This document shows, in pieces, positions 52,506-61,021 of a stretch of DNA of 64,000 nucleotides. A program made the position numbers and the translations under genes. The notes under the pieces are model-generated. The model was given only the letters and a program-made list of their open reading frames with translations, was not told the DNA's origin and ran no database searches. The DNA lies in NCBI GenBank assembly GCA_001898405.1, contig MKTW01000001.1:434001-498000 (forward strand). The letters run 5' to 3'. Every line of letters begins with the position of its first letter. The stretch's first letter is position 1. The DNA comes from Sphingobacteriales bacterium 44-61. GTDB lineage: Bacteria > Bacteroidota > Bacteroidia > Chitinophagales > Chitinophagaceae.

Positions 52506-54110
52506 ATGTCTATTTCTGTAACTACAGCCTTGCCCAAGGACATTTCCCGCCTGGGCCTTAAAAACACAGACCGCATTCGCTATCAATCCACTCCGGAAGA
52601 ATTAGTGCAGGACTCTTTACGTATCCGTGAAGGAGTACTGAATGATACAGGCGCCCTGGTGATCCACACTGGTGAGTTTACCGGCCGCTCTCCTAAAGAC
52701 AAGTTCATTGTTAAGGATGCCGTCACTGCAAACTCTGTACATTGGAATGAGTTCAATCTCCCTATTGAATCCCATTATTACGATGTTATCTATAAGAAAG
52801 TCATTGATTACCTCGACAAGCTGCCTGAACTGTGGGTACGCGACTGCTATGCCTGCGCTGATCCCCGCTACAGGCTGAACATACGCGTGGTAAATGAAAA
52901 ACCCTGGAACAATTTATTCGCACATAACATGTTCCTCCGCCTTAACGAAGAAGAGCTGGAAGGCTTTAAACCCGAGTGGACAGTGATCTCTGCCCCTGAT
53001 CTGAAACTGGACCCAAAAGAATGTGGCATCCGCCAACACAATGTCGCCGTTGTTTCTTTCACCCACAAAACCATATTGATCGCCGGCACCGGTTATACCG
53101 GCGAAACCAAGAAAGGCATTTTCACCATTCTCAATTATATCCTTCCCTTCGAAAAAGATGTGCTCAGCATGCATTGCAGCGCCAACATGGGAAAGGATGG
53201 GGACACCGCTATTTTCTTTGGACTGAGCGGCACCGGAAAAACAACGCTTAGTGCTGACCCTTCCCGCAAACTGATCGGTGATGATGAACATGGCTGGACC
53301 AAAGACAATATCTTCAATTTCGAAGGTGGTTGCTATGCCAAGACCATCAACCTGACAGAAGAAAAAGAACCGGAGATATTCCGCGCTATCCGCCCCGGAG
53401 CCCTGGTGGAAAATGTGAAGTTCTTCCCCGGCACCAACCGCATCAATTTTGATGATGCCGGCATCACAGAAAATACGCGTGTATCTTACCCGCTCGATTT
53501 TATCAGCAATTCCCTTGAACCATCTATCGGTGGCCTTCCTAAAAATATATTCTTCCTCACCTGTGATGCGTTTGGCGTACTGCCTCCCATTTCCAGGCTT
53601 ACCCCCGGACAGGCCATGTACCAGTTCATTTCCGGTTACACCGCAAAAGTTGCCGGAACAGAAGCAGGCGTAACAGAGCCTAAATCCACTTTCAGCGCCT
53701 GTTTTGGCGCCCCCTTCCTGCCGCTTCACCCCGGTAAGTATGCACAGATGCTGGGCAGCAAAATGCAGGAACATAAAGTGAATGTATGGATGGTCAATAC
53801 CGGCTGGACAGGAGGTGCTTATGGCACCGGCAACCGGATGAAGCTTTCCTATACCCGCGCCATGATCACAGCAGCGCTGGAAGGCAAGCTCAATAAGGTT
53901 GATTTTAAACCACATCCGGTTTTTGGAGTGGAAATTCCCCAGGAATGCCCTGGCGTACCTGCAGAAATCCTCGACCCACGCAGCACTTGGGAAGATAAAA
54001 CTGCCTATGATCAGAAGGCTAAATTCCTGGCAGACCTGTTTATAAAGAATTTTGAAAAATATAAGGACGGTGTGTCAGCAGAAGTTTTGGCAGCAGCGCC
54101 AAAACCGTGA
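52506..54110 (+). CDS. pckA: Phosphoenolpyruvate carboxykinase (ATP)
   Basis: Converts oxaloacetate to PEP using ATP, the committed gluconeogenic step. 534 residues; an early substrate-binding arginine block (TGEFTGRSPKDKF), the kinase-specific Walker A GLSGTGKTT at residues 239-247, metal-binding DDEHGW and EGGCYAKTI are all seen. Family-typical length (E. coli 540). Own promoter and terminator make it a single transcription unit. Confidence 0.97.
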   Translation: MSISVTTALPKDISRLGLKNTDRIRYQSTPEELVQDSLRIREGVLNDTGALVIHTGEFTGRSPKDKFIVKDAVTANSVHWNEFNLPIESHYYDVIYKKVIDYLDKLPELWVRDCYACADPRYRLNIRVVNEKPWNNLFAHNMFLRLNEEELEGFKPEWTVISAPDLKLDPKECGIRQHNVAVVSFTHKTILIAGTGYTGETKKGIFTILNYILPFEKDVLSMHCSANMGKDGDTAIFFGLSGTGKTTLSADPSRKLIGDDEHGWTKDNIFNFEGGCYAKTINLTEEKEPEIFRAIRPGALVENVKFFPGTNRINFDDAGITENTRVSYPLDFISNSLEPSIGGLPKNIFFLTCDAFGVLPPISRLTPGQAMYQFISGYTAKVAGTEAGVTEPKSTFSACFGAPFLPLHPGKYAQMLGSKMQEHKVNVWMVNTGWTGGAYGTGNRMKLSYTRAMITAALEGKLNKVDFKPHPVFGVEIPQECPGVPAEILDPRSTWEDKTAYDQKAKFLADLFIKNFEKYKDGVSAEVLAAAPKP

Positions 54111-54136
54111 GAAACTCTGCGATTGCTTGCTGTAGT

Positions 54137-54175
54137 ATCCCCCTGTGGCCTTTGTTCGGGCAGGGGGATTTTTTT
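54137..54175 (+). terminator. Terminator of pckA
   Basis: ATCCCCCTG (54137-54145) and CAGGGGGAT (54161-54169) form a 9-bp stem followed by a run of T. It lies 27 bp after the pckA stop. Confidence 0.88.
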
Positions 54176-54222
54176 AGCCATTCTTTTGCAACTTGTTTAC
54201 GGATTTTACCGTTAAGGGATTG

Positions 54223-54756
54223 ATGAAAAAAAATTTATTCCTGTTTATTTTTTTGATCCCCGTGTTTTTGCTGGCGCAAAGCAGGAACGATGATCTTATT
54301 CACTGGAAGGAAAGACAAAAACTCAGTTGGGCCGATTACCAGGGCAAGCCTGATCCCAATGCAGATGCAGCAGCTTCAACTGCCACATTTCTCGGAGTAG
54401 AATACAATTTCAAAAATGGTAATCTTGGTTATATCATCACCTGTAGTTTTTCCAAATCAAAATCATGGGGATTGCATAAGAACGATTACATCCTTGCGCA
54501 TGAACAGGGGCATTTTGATATAGCGGAAATTTTTGCACGGGAGCTTTACAGGAAGTTGAAGGAATACAGTTTTGACAAACGTAGTTACCAAACGGATCTG
54601 CGGAAGATATACGAAGACATTACAAAGGCTAAAGAAGCTATGCAGAACCAGTATGACCTGGAAACCAATCATTCTATCAACAAAGAAAAACAGGCTGAAT
54701 GGCTGGAAAAGATCAGCAGGGAATTAAAGAGCCTGGAAGCCTTTGCTGGTTATTAA
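54223..54756 (+). CDS. DUF922-like exported putative zinc protease
   Basis: A 177-residue protein from the ATG at 54223; the TTG at 54193 is unlikely. Signal peptide ending LLAQ. The motif HEQGHFDIAE (HExxH plus downstream Glu) is that of the DUF922 family of predicted secreted metalloproteases. The rest begins LSWADYQGKPDP and ends in a charged helical stretch. The physiological substrate is unknown. Single gene. Confidence 0.85.
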   Translation: MKKNLFLFIFLIPVFLLAQSRNDDLIHWKERQKLSWADYQGKPDPNADAAASTATFLGVEYNFKNGNLGYIITCSFSKSKSWGLHKNDYILAHEQGHFDIAEIFARELYRKLKEYSFDKRSYQTDLRKIYEDITKAKEAMQNQYDLETNHSINKEKQAEWLEKISRELKSLEAFAGY

Positions 54757-54819
54757 CCGTTCTTTTACAGGATAATAAGGTACAGTCTTCAAATTCATAA
54801 AACAATATCTGTCTTAGTA

Positions 54820-54886
54820 CATCCTTCCCGTCTTCCCGCCTTACCGGTAAAAAACTTACCGGTAAGGCGGGAAGACGGGAAGGATG
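54820..54886. repeat. Palindromic repeat, family B, copy 2
   Basis: Perfect 31-bp inverted arms (54820-54850 and 54856-54886) around a 5-nt loop. The arms contain CCGCCTTACCGGTAA as in copy 1, with the two shared TTACCGGTAA cores close together. It lies between two plus-strand genes. Confidence 0.92.
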
Positions 54887-54971
54887 GTTTATAGAGGGGA
54901 GTTCAAACGTTCTCTTTTACCGGTGGAAAGCAACGTTTCTTTTTCTGTGCTTGTCAGCTTTAGAAATATTG

Positions 54972-55415
54972 ATGATTATGAGATCTTATCTTTTGTTTTT
55001 GTGTATTGCATTAAGTGCCTTCAGTTTCTCCGGTTGTGATAAAACAGATGACAATTGTGACTGTGTGAACCTTCCTGACTCACCGACCAAATGGAAGATT
55101 ACCAGCCGCACGGGTGGTGTTTCCGGTACATCTGTACCGCTCACGACCGATCAGCAGAATAATATACTCACCTTAGAATTAAATGGAAAATACGTTTGTA
55201 CTAATACGCAAACAGGAATGATAGTGAATGGAACTTTTGCCATTTCTGATTTCTCCTCCATTTATGGAACAAAGCAAAAGTTTGTATTCGATCCGCAGTT
55301 GCCGATGCTGGATGATGAGTATTATATTTTGCTGGGCAATGCGGAAGGGAAACTGGTATTCGGTGATAACAGGGCTGATGGTTATTCAACTACTTTCTCC
55401 ATCATACAGCCGTGA
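54972..55415 (+). CDS. Hypothetical lipoprotein
   Basis: A 147-residue protein; an alternative ATG lies two codons in. Lipobox FSGC (Cys about residue 22) followed by an acidic, Cys-containing linker (DKTDDNCDCVN). The mature part is a small beta-sandwich-like, lipocalin-type or META-like domain (WKITSRTGGVSG, LTLELNGKYVCTN), a guess based on pattern. Convergent with the deoxynucleoside kinase, 7 bp apart. Confidence 0.75.
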   Translation: MIMRSYLLFLCIALSAFSFSGCDKTDDNCDCVNLPDSPTKWKITSRTGGVSGTSVPLTTDQQNNILTLELNGKYVCTNTQTGMIVNGTFAISDFSSIYGTKQKFVFDPQLPMLDDEYYILLGNAEGKLVFGDNRADGYSTTFSIIQP

Positions 55416-55422
55416 GCCTGTA

Positions 55423-56058
55423 TTAAAATAAACCGTATAGCTGCCCGTCCACTTTGCTGATGATCTCACCAAAGTCTTCTTCCTTTTCAGCAAATTTGTT
55501 TTTGTCTACATCAATGACCAGCAACGGGCCTTCGGTGTAGCTGCCGATCCATTTATTGTAATACTCATTGAGGCGTTTGAGATAATCGAGGCGGATGTTT
55601 TCTTCGTATTCACGTCCTCTTTTTTGTATCTGACCAACCAGGGTAGGCACAGATGCATTGAGATAGACAAGCAGGTCTGGCGGCTGCACCAGCGTTTTTA
55701 ATGTCTGGAAGAAATTGAAATAGTTATCAAAATCCCTTTTGCTCATCAGGCCCATTTCATGCAGGTTGGGTGCAAAGATGTTGGCATCTTCATAAATGGT
55801 CCTGTCCTGGATCACTGTTTCCGTGCCTTTATGTATATCTACCAGTTGCTGCAGGCGGCTGTTCAGGAAATAGATCTGCAAGTTGAAGCTCCAGCGGGGC
55901 ATATCCTCATAAAAATCCATGAGATAAGGATTGTGGTCCACGTCTTCAAAATTGGGTATCCATTTATAATGCTTGCTCAGCATTTCTGTTAGGGTAGTTT
56001 TTCCAGCACCAATATTTCCTGCTACTGCTATATGCTTTGGTTTCTTTGCTTTTGCCAT
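55423..56058 (-). CDS. Deoxynucleoside kinase
   Basis: A 211-residue kinase of the dNK/dGK/dCK superfamily that phosphorylates deoxynucleosides in salvage. P-loop GNIGAGKTT at residues 14-22, substrate-binding Glu region (NFEDVDHNPYLMDFYED), the DRTIYED catalytic motif, and the Arg-rich lid segment (QKRGREYEENIR). Base preference cannot be read. Confidence 0.9.
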   Translation of the reverse strand: MAKAKKPKHIAVAGNIGAGKTTLTEMLSKHYKWIPNFEDVDHNPYLMDFYEDMPRWSFNLQIYFLNSRLQQLVDIHKGTETVIQDRTIYEDANIFAPNLHEMGLMSKRDFDNYFNFFQTLKTLVQPPDLLVYLNASVPTLVGQIQKRGREYEENIRLDYLKRLNEYYNKWIGSYTEGPLLVIDVDKNKFAEKEEDFGEIISKVDGQLYGLF

Positions 56059-56125
56059 GCCTGACCGCTACAGCGGCAACTTTTGAGATTAAAAAATGAG
56101 TGGCTAATAAAAATATTGAAAATAA

Positions 56126-57130
56126 TCAATAATAATTGAGCCCCATCGCTTCACGTACTTTTCCCATCGTGGCCCGGGCACTCTGACGGGCCTTTTCAGC
56201 GCCTTTTTCCATCACTTCTTTCAGATAAGTTTTATCTGCTCTGATGGCTTCTGCTTTTGCCCGGATAGGGGCTATAAAGCTGACCATATCTTCAGCAAGC
56301 TGTTTCTTCATGTCACCATAGCGGATCGTGCAATCATTATAGGCCTGTTCAAAGTTCTTTATCACCTCTTCACTGCTTACCAGTTTCATCAGCAGGAAGA
56401 TATTCTCGATATAATCCGGCTTGGGTGAATTGGGTGCAGTGGGGCCTGCATCTGTTTTTGTTTTCATGATCTTTTTATGGATAAGATCATCATCATCCGA
56501 CAGGTAAAGGGTGGCATTCTGGTTTTCGCTCTTGCTCATTTTACCACCTCCGTCAAGACTGGGCACTTTGATCAGTTCGCTGCCATAATTGAAAGCCTGT
56601 GGTTCAGGGAATATATCTCCATACCGGTGATTAAAACGATTGGCAAAATTGCGTGCCATTTCAAGATGCTGCTCCTGGTCTTTTCCCACCGGCACCAGCA
56701 AAGCGCGGTGCAGGAGGATATCCGCTGCCTGTAATACCGGGTAGGTAAGCAAACCTGCATTCACGTTGTCGGGATGCTGACGCACTTTATCCTTGAAAGT
56801 CACGGTTTTTTCCAGTTCTCCTTTATAGGCCAGCATATTCAGGTAGAGATACAGTTCCGAGGTTTCGTATACATGGCTTTGGCAAAACAGGGCCACTTTA
56901 TCAGGGTCCAGCCCGCAGGCAATGTTTTCAGACAACACACGATGCACATTATCCTTCAATTCCTTTGTGTCAGGATGGGTGGTAAGGGAATGCAGGTCGG
57001 CCACCATGAAATAACATTCGTATTCTTCCTGCATGCGCACATAATTGCGGAGGGCACCGAAATAATTCCCCAGGTGTAAAAAACCCGTGGGCCTTATCCC
57101 GCTCATAACTATTTCTTTCTTCTTTTCCAT
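56126..57130 (-). CDS. trpS: Tryptophan-tRNA ligase
   Basis: Charges tRNA-Trp with tryptophan. A 334-residue class I synthetase with SGIRPTGFLHLGNYFGA (HIGH signature) and GGKMSKSE (KMSKS). Family-typical length. Divergent from gatC, with about 118 bp between starts. Confidence 0.97.
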   Translation of the reverse strand: MEKKKEIVMSGIRPTGFLHLGNYFGALRNYVRMQEEYECYFMVADLHSLTTHPDTKELKDNVHRVLSENIACGLDPDKVALFCQSHVYETSELYLYLNMLAYKGELEKTVTFKDKVRQHPDNVNAGLLTYPVLQAADILLHRALLVPVGKDQEQHLEMARNFANRFNHRYGDIFPEPQAFNYGSELIKVPSLDGGGKMSKSENQNATLYLSDDDDLIHKKIMKTKTDAGPTAPNSPKPDYIENIFLLMKLVSSEEVIKNFEQAYNDCTIRYGDMKKQLAEDMVSFIAPIRAKAEAIRADKTYLKEVMEKGAEKARQSARATMGKVREAMGLNYY

Positions 57131-57248
57131 AATCTAAATTGCCAGCCGGTTGCAATGGTTGGGGGCGGCGAAGATAACAAGAAAGTTAATTTTTCCCGGC
57201 AGGTTCCCCATCATAGCTCATCTGCCATCTATCCTCTATATTTGTTGG

Positions 57249-57539
57249 ATGGAAGTGAATGATGCAATGGTGGACAAACTGGCCAGCCTGGCCCGGCTCA
57301 GTTTCAATGATGCAGAGAAACAGGAAATTAAGACCGACCTGCAACGCATGATCGCTTTTGTGGAAAAACTGGATGAACTTGACCTGGACGGGGTGGAACC
57401 CCTGCTTCACATGAGCGGGGAAGTAAATGTGCTGAGAGAAGATGAGGTAAAAGGTTCAGTGGGCCGGGAGCAGGCATTGAGAAATGCCCCTTCACATGAT
57501 GACCAGTTTTTCAAAGTGCCCAAGGTGATAAAGAAATAA
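57249..57539 (+). CDS. gatC: Asp-tRNA(Asn)/Glu-tRNA(Gln) amidotransferase subunit C
   Basis: A 96-residue GatC subunit that stabilises GatAB in transamidation of misacylated tRNA. The ATG at 57249 (MEVNDAMVDKLASLARLSF) is used; the upstream start at 57150 overlaps the trpS promoter. Family landmarks are MIAFVEKLDELDLDGVEPL and LREDEV. GatA and GatB are not adjacent. Confidence 0.95.
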   Translation: MEVNDAMVDKLASLARLSFNDAEKQEIKTDLQRMIAFVEKLDELDLDGVEPLLHMSGEVNVLREDEVKGSVGREQALRNAPSHDDQFFKVPKVIKK

Positions 57540-57593
57540 GGATGCTTCCTGAGCTGCACTGCTGCCCATTCTACTAAAGACCAACGACTGAAT

Positions 57594-58304
57594 ATGAATT
57601 CTTCGATCATACATCTGGACCAGATCCGCAAGTCCTATTTCATGGGCAAAAATGAATTGCAGGTGCTGAAAGGTGTATCCCTGGATATTCTCAAAAATGA
57701 ATACGTGGCGCTGATGGGCCCATCCGGCTCAGGCAAAAGTACGCTGATGAATATCCTGGGCTGCCTTGATACCCCCACTTCCGGCAGGTATGTACTCAAT
57801 GGGCAGGATGTAAGCAAGATGGAGGATAATGCGCTGGCCGATGTCCGCAATAAGGAGATCGGGTTCGTATTCCAGCAGTTCAATCTTTTACCCCGGCTTA
57901 CTGCCCTGGAAAATGTGGCTTTACCCCTGGTGTATGCAGGGATGAGCAAAAAAATGAGGACTGAAAAAGCAATGCATGTGCTTGATATGGTCAATCTCAC
58001 CCAGCGGAGCCATCATAAACCCAATGAACTGAGCGGTGGCCAGTCGCAACGTGTGGCCATAGCACGAGCCCTGGTCAATGATCCGGCCCTGATCCTGGCA
58101 GATGAACCTACAGGTAACCTTGACACCAAGACCTCTTATGAGATCATGTCCATTTTCGGGGATATTCACAGCCGCGGCAATACGGTGGTGCTGGTAACAC
58201 ACGAAGAGGATATCGCCAATCATGCCCGTCGTGTAGTACGCTTGCGCGATGGAGTGATCGAAAGCGATAAAATGAATGCCCCGGTGGAGCATATTCCGGG
58301 TTGA
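57594..58304 (+). CDS. ABC transporter ATP-binding protein (MacB/LolD/FtsE-like)
   Basis: A 236-residue ATPase with Walker [11 protein letters not shown]-loop [10 protein letters not shown], signature LSGGQSQR, Walker [13 protein letters not shown] and H-loop VTHEED. This type powers MacB or LolCDE-like extracytoplasmic transport with FtsX-type permeases. No permease gene is adjacent. Located 54 bp after gatC on the same strand. Confidence 0.93.
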   Translation: MNSSIIHLDQIRKSYFMGKNELQVLKGVSLDILKNEYVALMGPSGSGKSTLMNILGCLDTPTSGRYVLNGQDVSKMEDNALADVRNKEIGFVFQQFNLLPRLTALENVALPLVYAGMSKKMRTEKAMHVLDMVNLTQRSHHKPNELSGGQSQRVAIARALVNDPALILADEPTGNLDTKTSYEIMSIFGDIHSRGNTVVLVTHEEDIANHARRVVRLRDGVIESDKMNAPVEHIPG

Positions 58305-58309
58305 CCGTC

Positions 58310-58427
58310 GCCTGAAGCGATGGCCGTTGACCGATGGCCGAAATTTTCTATAGAACATTATTAATAATCCGTTGGCTGTTGTTCCCTGACTGTTGACCGG
58401 GCAAGGAACAACGGCCAACGGCCAACG
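58310..58427. repeat. GGCCGTTG-type repeats with hairpin
   Basis: Several copies of GATGGCCG and GGCCGTTG/GGCCAACG units. Arms CGTTGGCTGTTGTTCC (58370-58385) and GGAACAACGGCCAACG (58405-58420) pair with one mismatch. Related GATGGCC words recur at about 59000 and 60925. They lie between the ABC ATPase and the adenosyltransferase. Confidence 0.6.
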
Positions 58428-58436
58428 ATTTACAGC

Positions 58437-58997
58437 ATGGCATCCAAGATATATACCAAGACCGGTGATCGCGGCACTACTTCACTTATCGGCGGCACCA
58501 AGGTTTCCAAAGCACATCTCCGGATTGAAGCATACGGAACAGTGGATGAACTGAATTCCTATATCGGTCTTTGCAAAGATTTGCTTGCAGGAATTACAGA
58601 TACTATCCTGTTGCAGGAAGTGCAGGACAGGTTGTTTACAGTCGGCTCTTCCCTTGCCTGCGACCCGGAGAAAGAACCCAAAATGAAGATCCCCGATCTG
58701 AAAGAAGAAGATATCAGCTTACTGGAAAAAGAAATTGACCGGATGACAGAAGCACTGCCGGTCATGAAGTTCTTTATTCTGCCCGGAGGCCATCCTGTTA
58801 TTTCCCATCTGCATATTGCACGCTGTGTTTGCCGCCGTGCTGAAAGGGCCTGCGTAAGGCTGGATGCAGAAGGCGAAGAAGTGGAAACGATCGTTATCAA
58901 ATACATCAACCGCCTCAGTGATTATCTTTTTATGCTGGCGCGTTTTGCAGGACATCAATTACAGGTGCCGGAGATTGCGTGGAGGCCAAGGGTATAA
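58437..58997 (+). CDS. Cob(I)yrinic acid a,c-diamide adenosyltransferase, PduO type
   Basis: Transfers adenosyl from ATP to cob(I)alamin. 186 residues with IYTKTGDRGTTSLIGGTKVSK (ATP-binding) and the cobalamin/ATP helices containing RCVCRRAERACVRL and YINRLSDYLFMLAR. Supports use of B12-dependent enzymes. Single gene. Confidence 0.95.
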   Translation: MASKIYTKTGDRGTTSLIGGTKVSKAHLRIEAYGTVDELNSYIGLCKDLLAGITDTILLQEVQDRLFTVGSSLACDPEKEPKMKIPDLKEEDISLLEKEIDRMTEALPVMKFFILPGGHPVISHLHIARCVCRRAERACVRLDAEGEEVETIVIKYINRLSDYLFMLARFAGHQLQVPEIAWRPRV

Positions 58998-59036
58998 AGC
59001 GATGGCCGGTGTTGGAGTAGCCATCGAACAACCTTC

Positions 59037-60152
59037 CTACACGATCTTCCCATCCTTCATGTGCAATACCCTATCGCTCAATTGAGCCAATTCTTCATTA
59101 TGGGTCACGATGAGAAAAGTCTGGTTAAACTGTTTTCTAAGATCGAAAAAAAGCTGATGTAATTCACGTGCGTTAGCTGAGTCGAGATTGCCGGTAGGTT
59201 CGTCAGCAAAAACGATTACGGGTTGGTTGATCAGGGCGCGGGCCACAGCTACCCGCTGCTGTTCCCCACCGCTCAGCTCATTCGGCTTGTTTTCCATTCG
59301 ATGCCCCAGCCCCAGCATTTTCAACAATTTCTCCGCTTCCAGCTTTACTTCATTCTTCTTCCGGCCGGCCAGCCAGCCGGGTATGCATACATTCTCGAGG
59401 GCAGTGAATTCGGGAAGAAGGTGATGAAACTGGAATACAAAACCAATATTCTTGCTCCGGAAGAGCGACAATTGTTTTGCAGTCAGGTTATGGCTGAGCT
59501 TTTCCTGGTAAGACAGGCCACTGTTTATTACCATAGTAGAAGCCAGGCTATCATGCCAGGTTATGGGACGGGCTGAAAAAGCGCTTATAAATTCAACAGG
59601 AAGAAAACGGGAAACGGAGCGGATAAAGCAGGCCAGCAGGCCTGGCCTGGTGCCTTCCATTTCTACGATCACTTTGGTGCGGGTAATATACTTGGCAAGC
59701 GTGCGGCCGGTGGTCCATTCCAGCAGCGTATAATAAAGAATGATCACGGCTGCCAGGTACAGGTAGGTTGCCAGGGTGAACCCGGCCACTGCATCCAGTA
59801 TCGTAGGCGTAATATCCGGGTCCAGTTCAACCAGGGGAATAGAAAATACTCTGGCAATAAGAAAAGCGAGGGTTCCCAGGAAAATAATGTCCAGTACCAG
59901 ATTAGCCGCCCTTTTCCACCAGCCTGCCGGTTGTATAATTAAACGGGGTTGATATTCGATGGTTTTGCCGCTTACTTCTATATGCCCGGCATCGGGATAA
60001 TCCAGGGTGCTGAGGATATGTAGCAGGGTGCTTTTGCCTGACCCGGATGGCCCCACAATGGACACAACCTCCCCTTTCTTTACTTCCATGTCCACGCCTT
60101 TCAGCACTTCCACAGCGCCATATCTTTTATGAATATTCGTTCCTTTTATCAT
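59037..60152 (-). CDS. LolD-like ABC ATPase with an RDD membrane domain inserted in the nucleotide-binding fold
   Basis: A 371-residue protein from the ATG at 60152; starts further upstream run into the family A palindrome. Walker [10 protein letters not shown] is at 34-42, Q-loop [18 protein letters not shown] around Gln241, signature LSGGEQQR at 293-300, Walker [14 protein letters not shown] at 312-324 and H-loop His351; these read as LolD. Between residues about 66 and 212 the chain switches to a hydrophobic RDD-type domain: [16 protein letters not shown] (Arg and Asp of the motif), membrane helices 84-104 and about 120-145, [32 protein letters not shown] and [14 protein letters not shown]. 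It then returns to the ATPase without a stop or frame change. Normal LolD is about 230 residues, so the insert of about 147 explains the excess length. No permease lies next to it. Confidence 0.88.
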   Translation of the reverse strand: MIKGTNIHKRYGAVEVLKGVDMEVKKGEVVSIVGPSGSGKSTLLHILSTLDYPDAGHIEVSGKTIEYQPRLIIQPAGWWKRAANLVLDIIFLGTLAFLIARVFSIPLVELDPDITPTILDAVAGFTLATYLYLAAVIILYYTLLEWTTGRTLAKYITRTKVIVEMEGTRPGLLACFIRSVSRFLPVEFISAFSARPITWHDSLASTMVINSGLSYQEKLSHNLTAKQLSLFRSKNIGFVFQFHHLLPEFTALENVCIPGWLAGRKKNEVKLEAEKLLKMLGLGHRMENKPNELSGGEQQRVAVARALINQPVIVFADEPTGNLDSANARELHQLFFDLRKQFNQTFLIVTHNEELAQLSDRVLHMKDGKIV

Positions 60153-60229
60153 CTGGGAAAGGGTTTTGAGTTTCAAATATCTATAAAACAGCTTCACCGG
60201 CAAAACCCGGGATTGCCCGCTTTGAATGT

Positions 60230-60357
60230 TTTCCCACAAAGACAACGAAGACCACAAAGAGATATCTCCCATTTACTATCTCCTGAAACCAGGGGGTAAA
60301 GGGTCTTATACAGAAATTCTTTGTGGTCTTCGTGGTCTTCGTTGTCTTTGTGGGAAA
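60230..60357. repeat. Palindromic repeat, family A, copy 2
   Basis: Left arm 60230-60260 (TTTCCCACAAAGACAACGAA and on) and right arm 60318-60357 are inverted. The right arm holds a 9-bp tandem duplication (TGGTCTTCG) absent from the left. Excluding it, the 31 bp pair perfectly. Shared with 48201-48328. Confidence 0.9.
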
Positions 60358-60573
60358 CCTGATTGCGGGATTGGCATAAGATTTCCCCATTGGTTTCTGG
60401 CGTTTCCCAGCCAAATGAAGCCGGCGTTTCATTTTAAAGGCCTTTTTGACCGTTTTTGCAATACGCAGGTCTCATTTCGGGGATTTCTCCGGTTACCATC
60501 TAAAATTTAACAGTTTAAAACTCGACACAGACACCCAACTTTTGGACCCGGCCTTCGCCCTTGCAACTAATGA

Positions 60574-60604
60574 TTTGGAAAATTCGTTAATAAAATTAGT
60601 TTTG
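60574..60604 (+). promoter_or_regulatory. Promoter of the small acidic protein gene
   Basis: TTTG (60574-60577), a 19-bp spacer and TAGTTTTG (60597-60604) fit the Bacteroidetes consensus. The -7 element lies 69 bp before the ATG. The rest of the gap from 60358 to 60573 shows no gene. Confidence 0.65.
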
Positions 60605-60673
60605 CGGAAAATTTGGGGGTCGGACGCCGCCCCGGAACACCTGATTCCTAAAATTTAAAAAACCTTTCGAAAG

Positions 60674-60895
60674 ATGTTTTGGACTTTAGAACTTGCTTCG
60701 TACCTGGAAGATGCGCCCTGGCCGGCGACTAAAGATGAGCTGATCGATTACTCCATTCGTAGTGGTGCTCCTATTGAAGTAGTAGAAAACCTTCAGGAGC
60801 TCGAAGACGAAGGCGATGTATATGAAACGATCGAGGACATCTGGCCCGACTATCCGACGCAGGATGACTTTCTGTTTAACGAAGACGAATATTAA
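60674..60895 (+). CDS. Small acidic conserved protein (DUF2795-type)
   Basis: A 73-residue, strongly acidic protein starting MFWTLELASYLEDAPWPATK and ending in IWPDYPTQDDFLFNEDEY. It is among the most conserved small hypothetical proteins of Bacteroidetes, usually annotated DUF2795; the label is from memory. Function unknown. Own promoter and terminator. Confidence 0.88.
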   Translation: MFWTLELASYLEDAPWPATKDELIDYSIRSGAPIEVVENLQELEDEGDVYETIEDIWPDYPTQDDFLFNEDEY

Positions 60896-60960
60896 AACGT
60901 TGAATGTTATTTGTTGAATGATGGCTGATGGCCGTCTTTAAACCATAAATAACTATAAAT

Positions 60961-60991
60961 AAAAAACCATCTGATAAACAGATGGTTTTTT
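60961..60991. terminator. Bidirectional terminator
   Basis: AAAAAACCATCTG/CAGATGGTTTTTT, a 13-bp perfect stem with a 5-nt loop, lies between the convergent small acidic protein gene and fabI and serves both. Confidence 0.88.
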
Positions 60992-61021
60992 ATTTTCTAT
61001 TTTGGACCCGGTCATTATTCT

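Noticed and set aside
52914-53915. A 333-codon open frame antisense to pckA.
   Set aside because: Long antisense frames are common in GC-moderate conserved genes; pckA has all catalytic motifs and its own promoter and terminator.
60153-60272. A longer N-terminus for the RDD-containing ATPase.
   Set aside because: The added residues would be encoded by the family A palindrome, and the LolD family start [12 protein letters not shown] fits the ATG at 60152.
48201-60357. CRISPR array.
   Set aside because: Repeats are inverted pairs separated by unique DNA, not regularly spaced direct repeats, and no cas gene is present.
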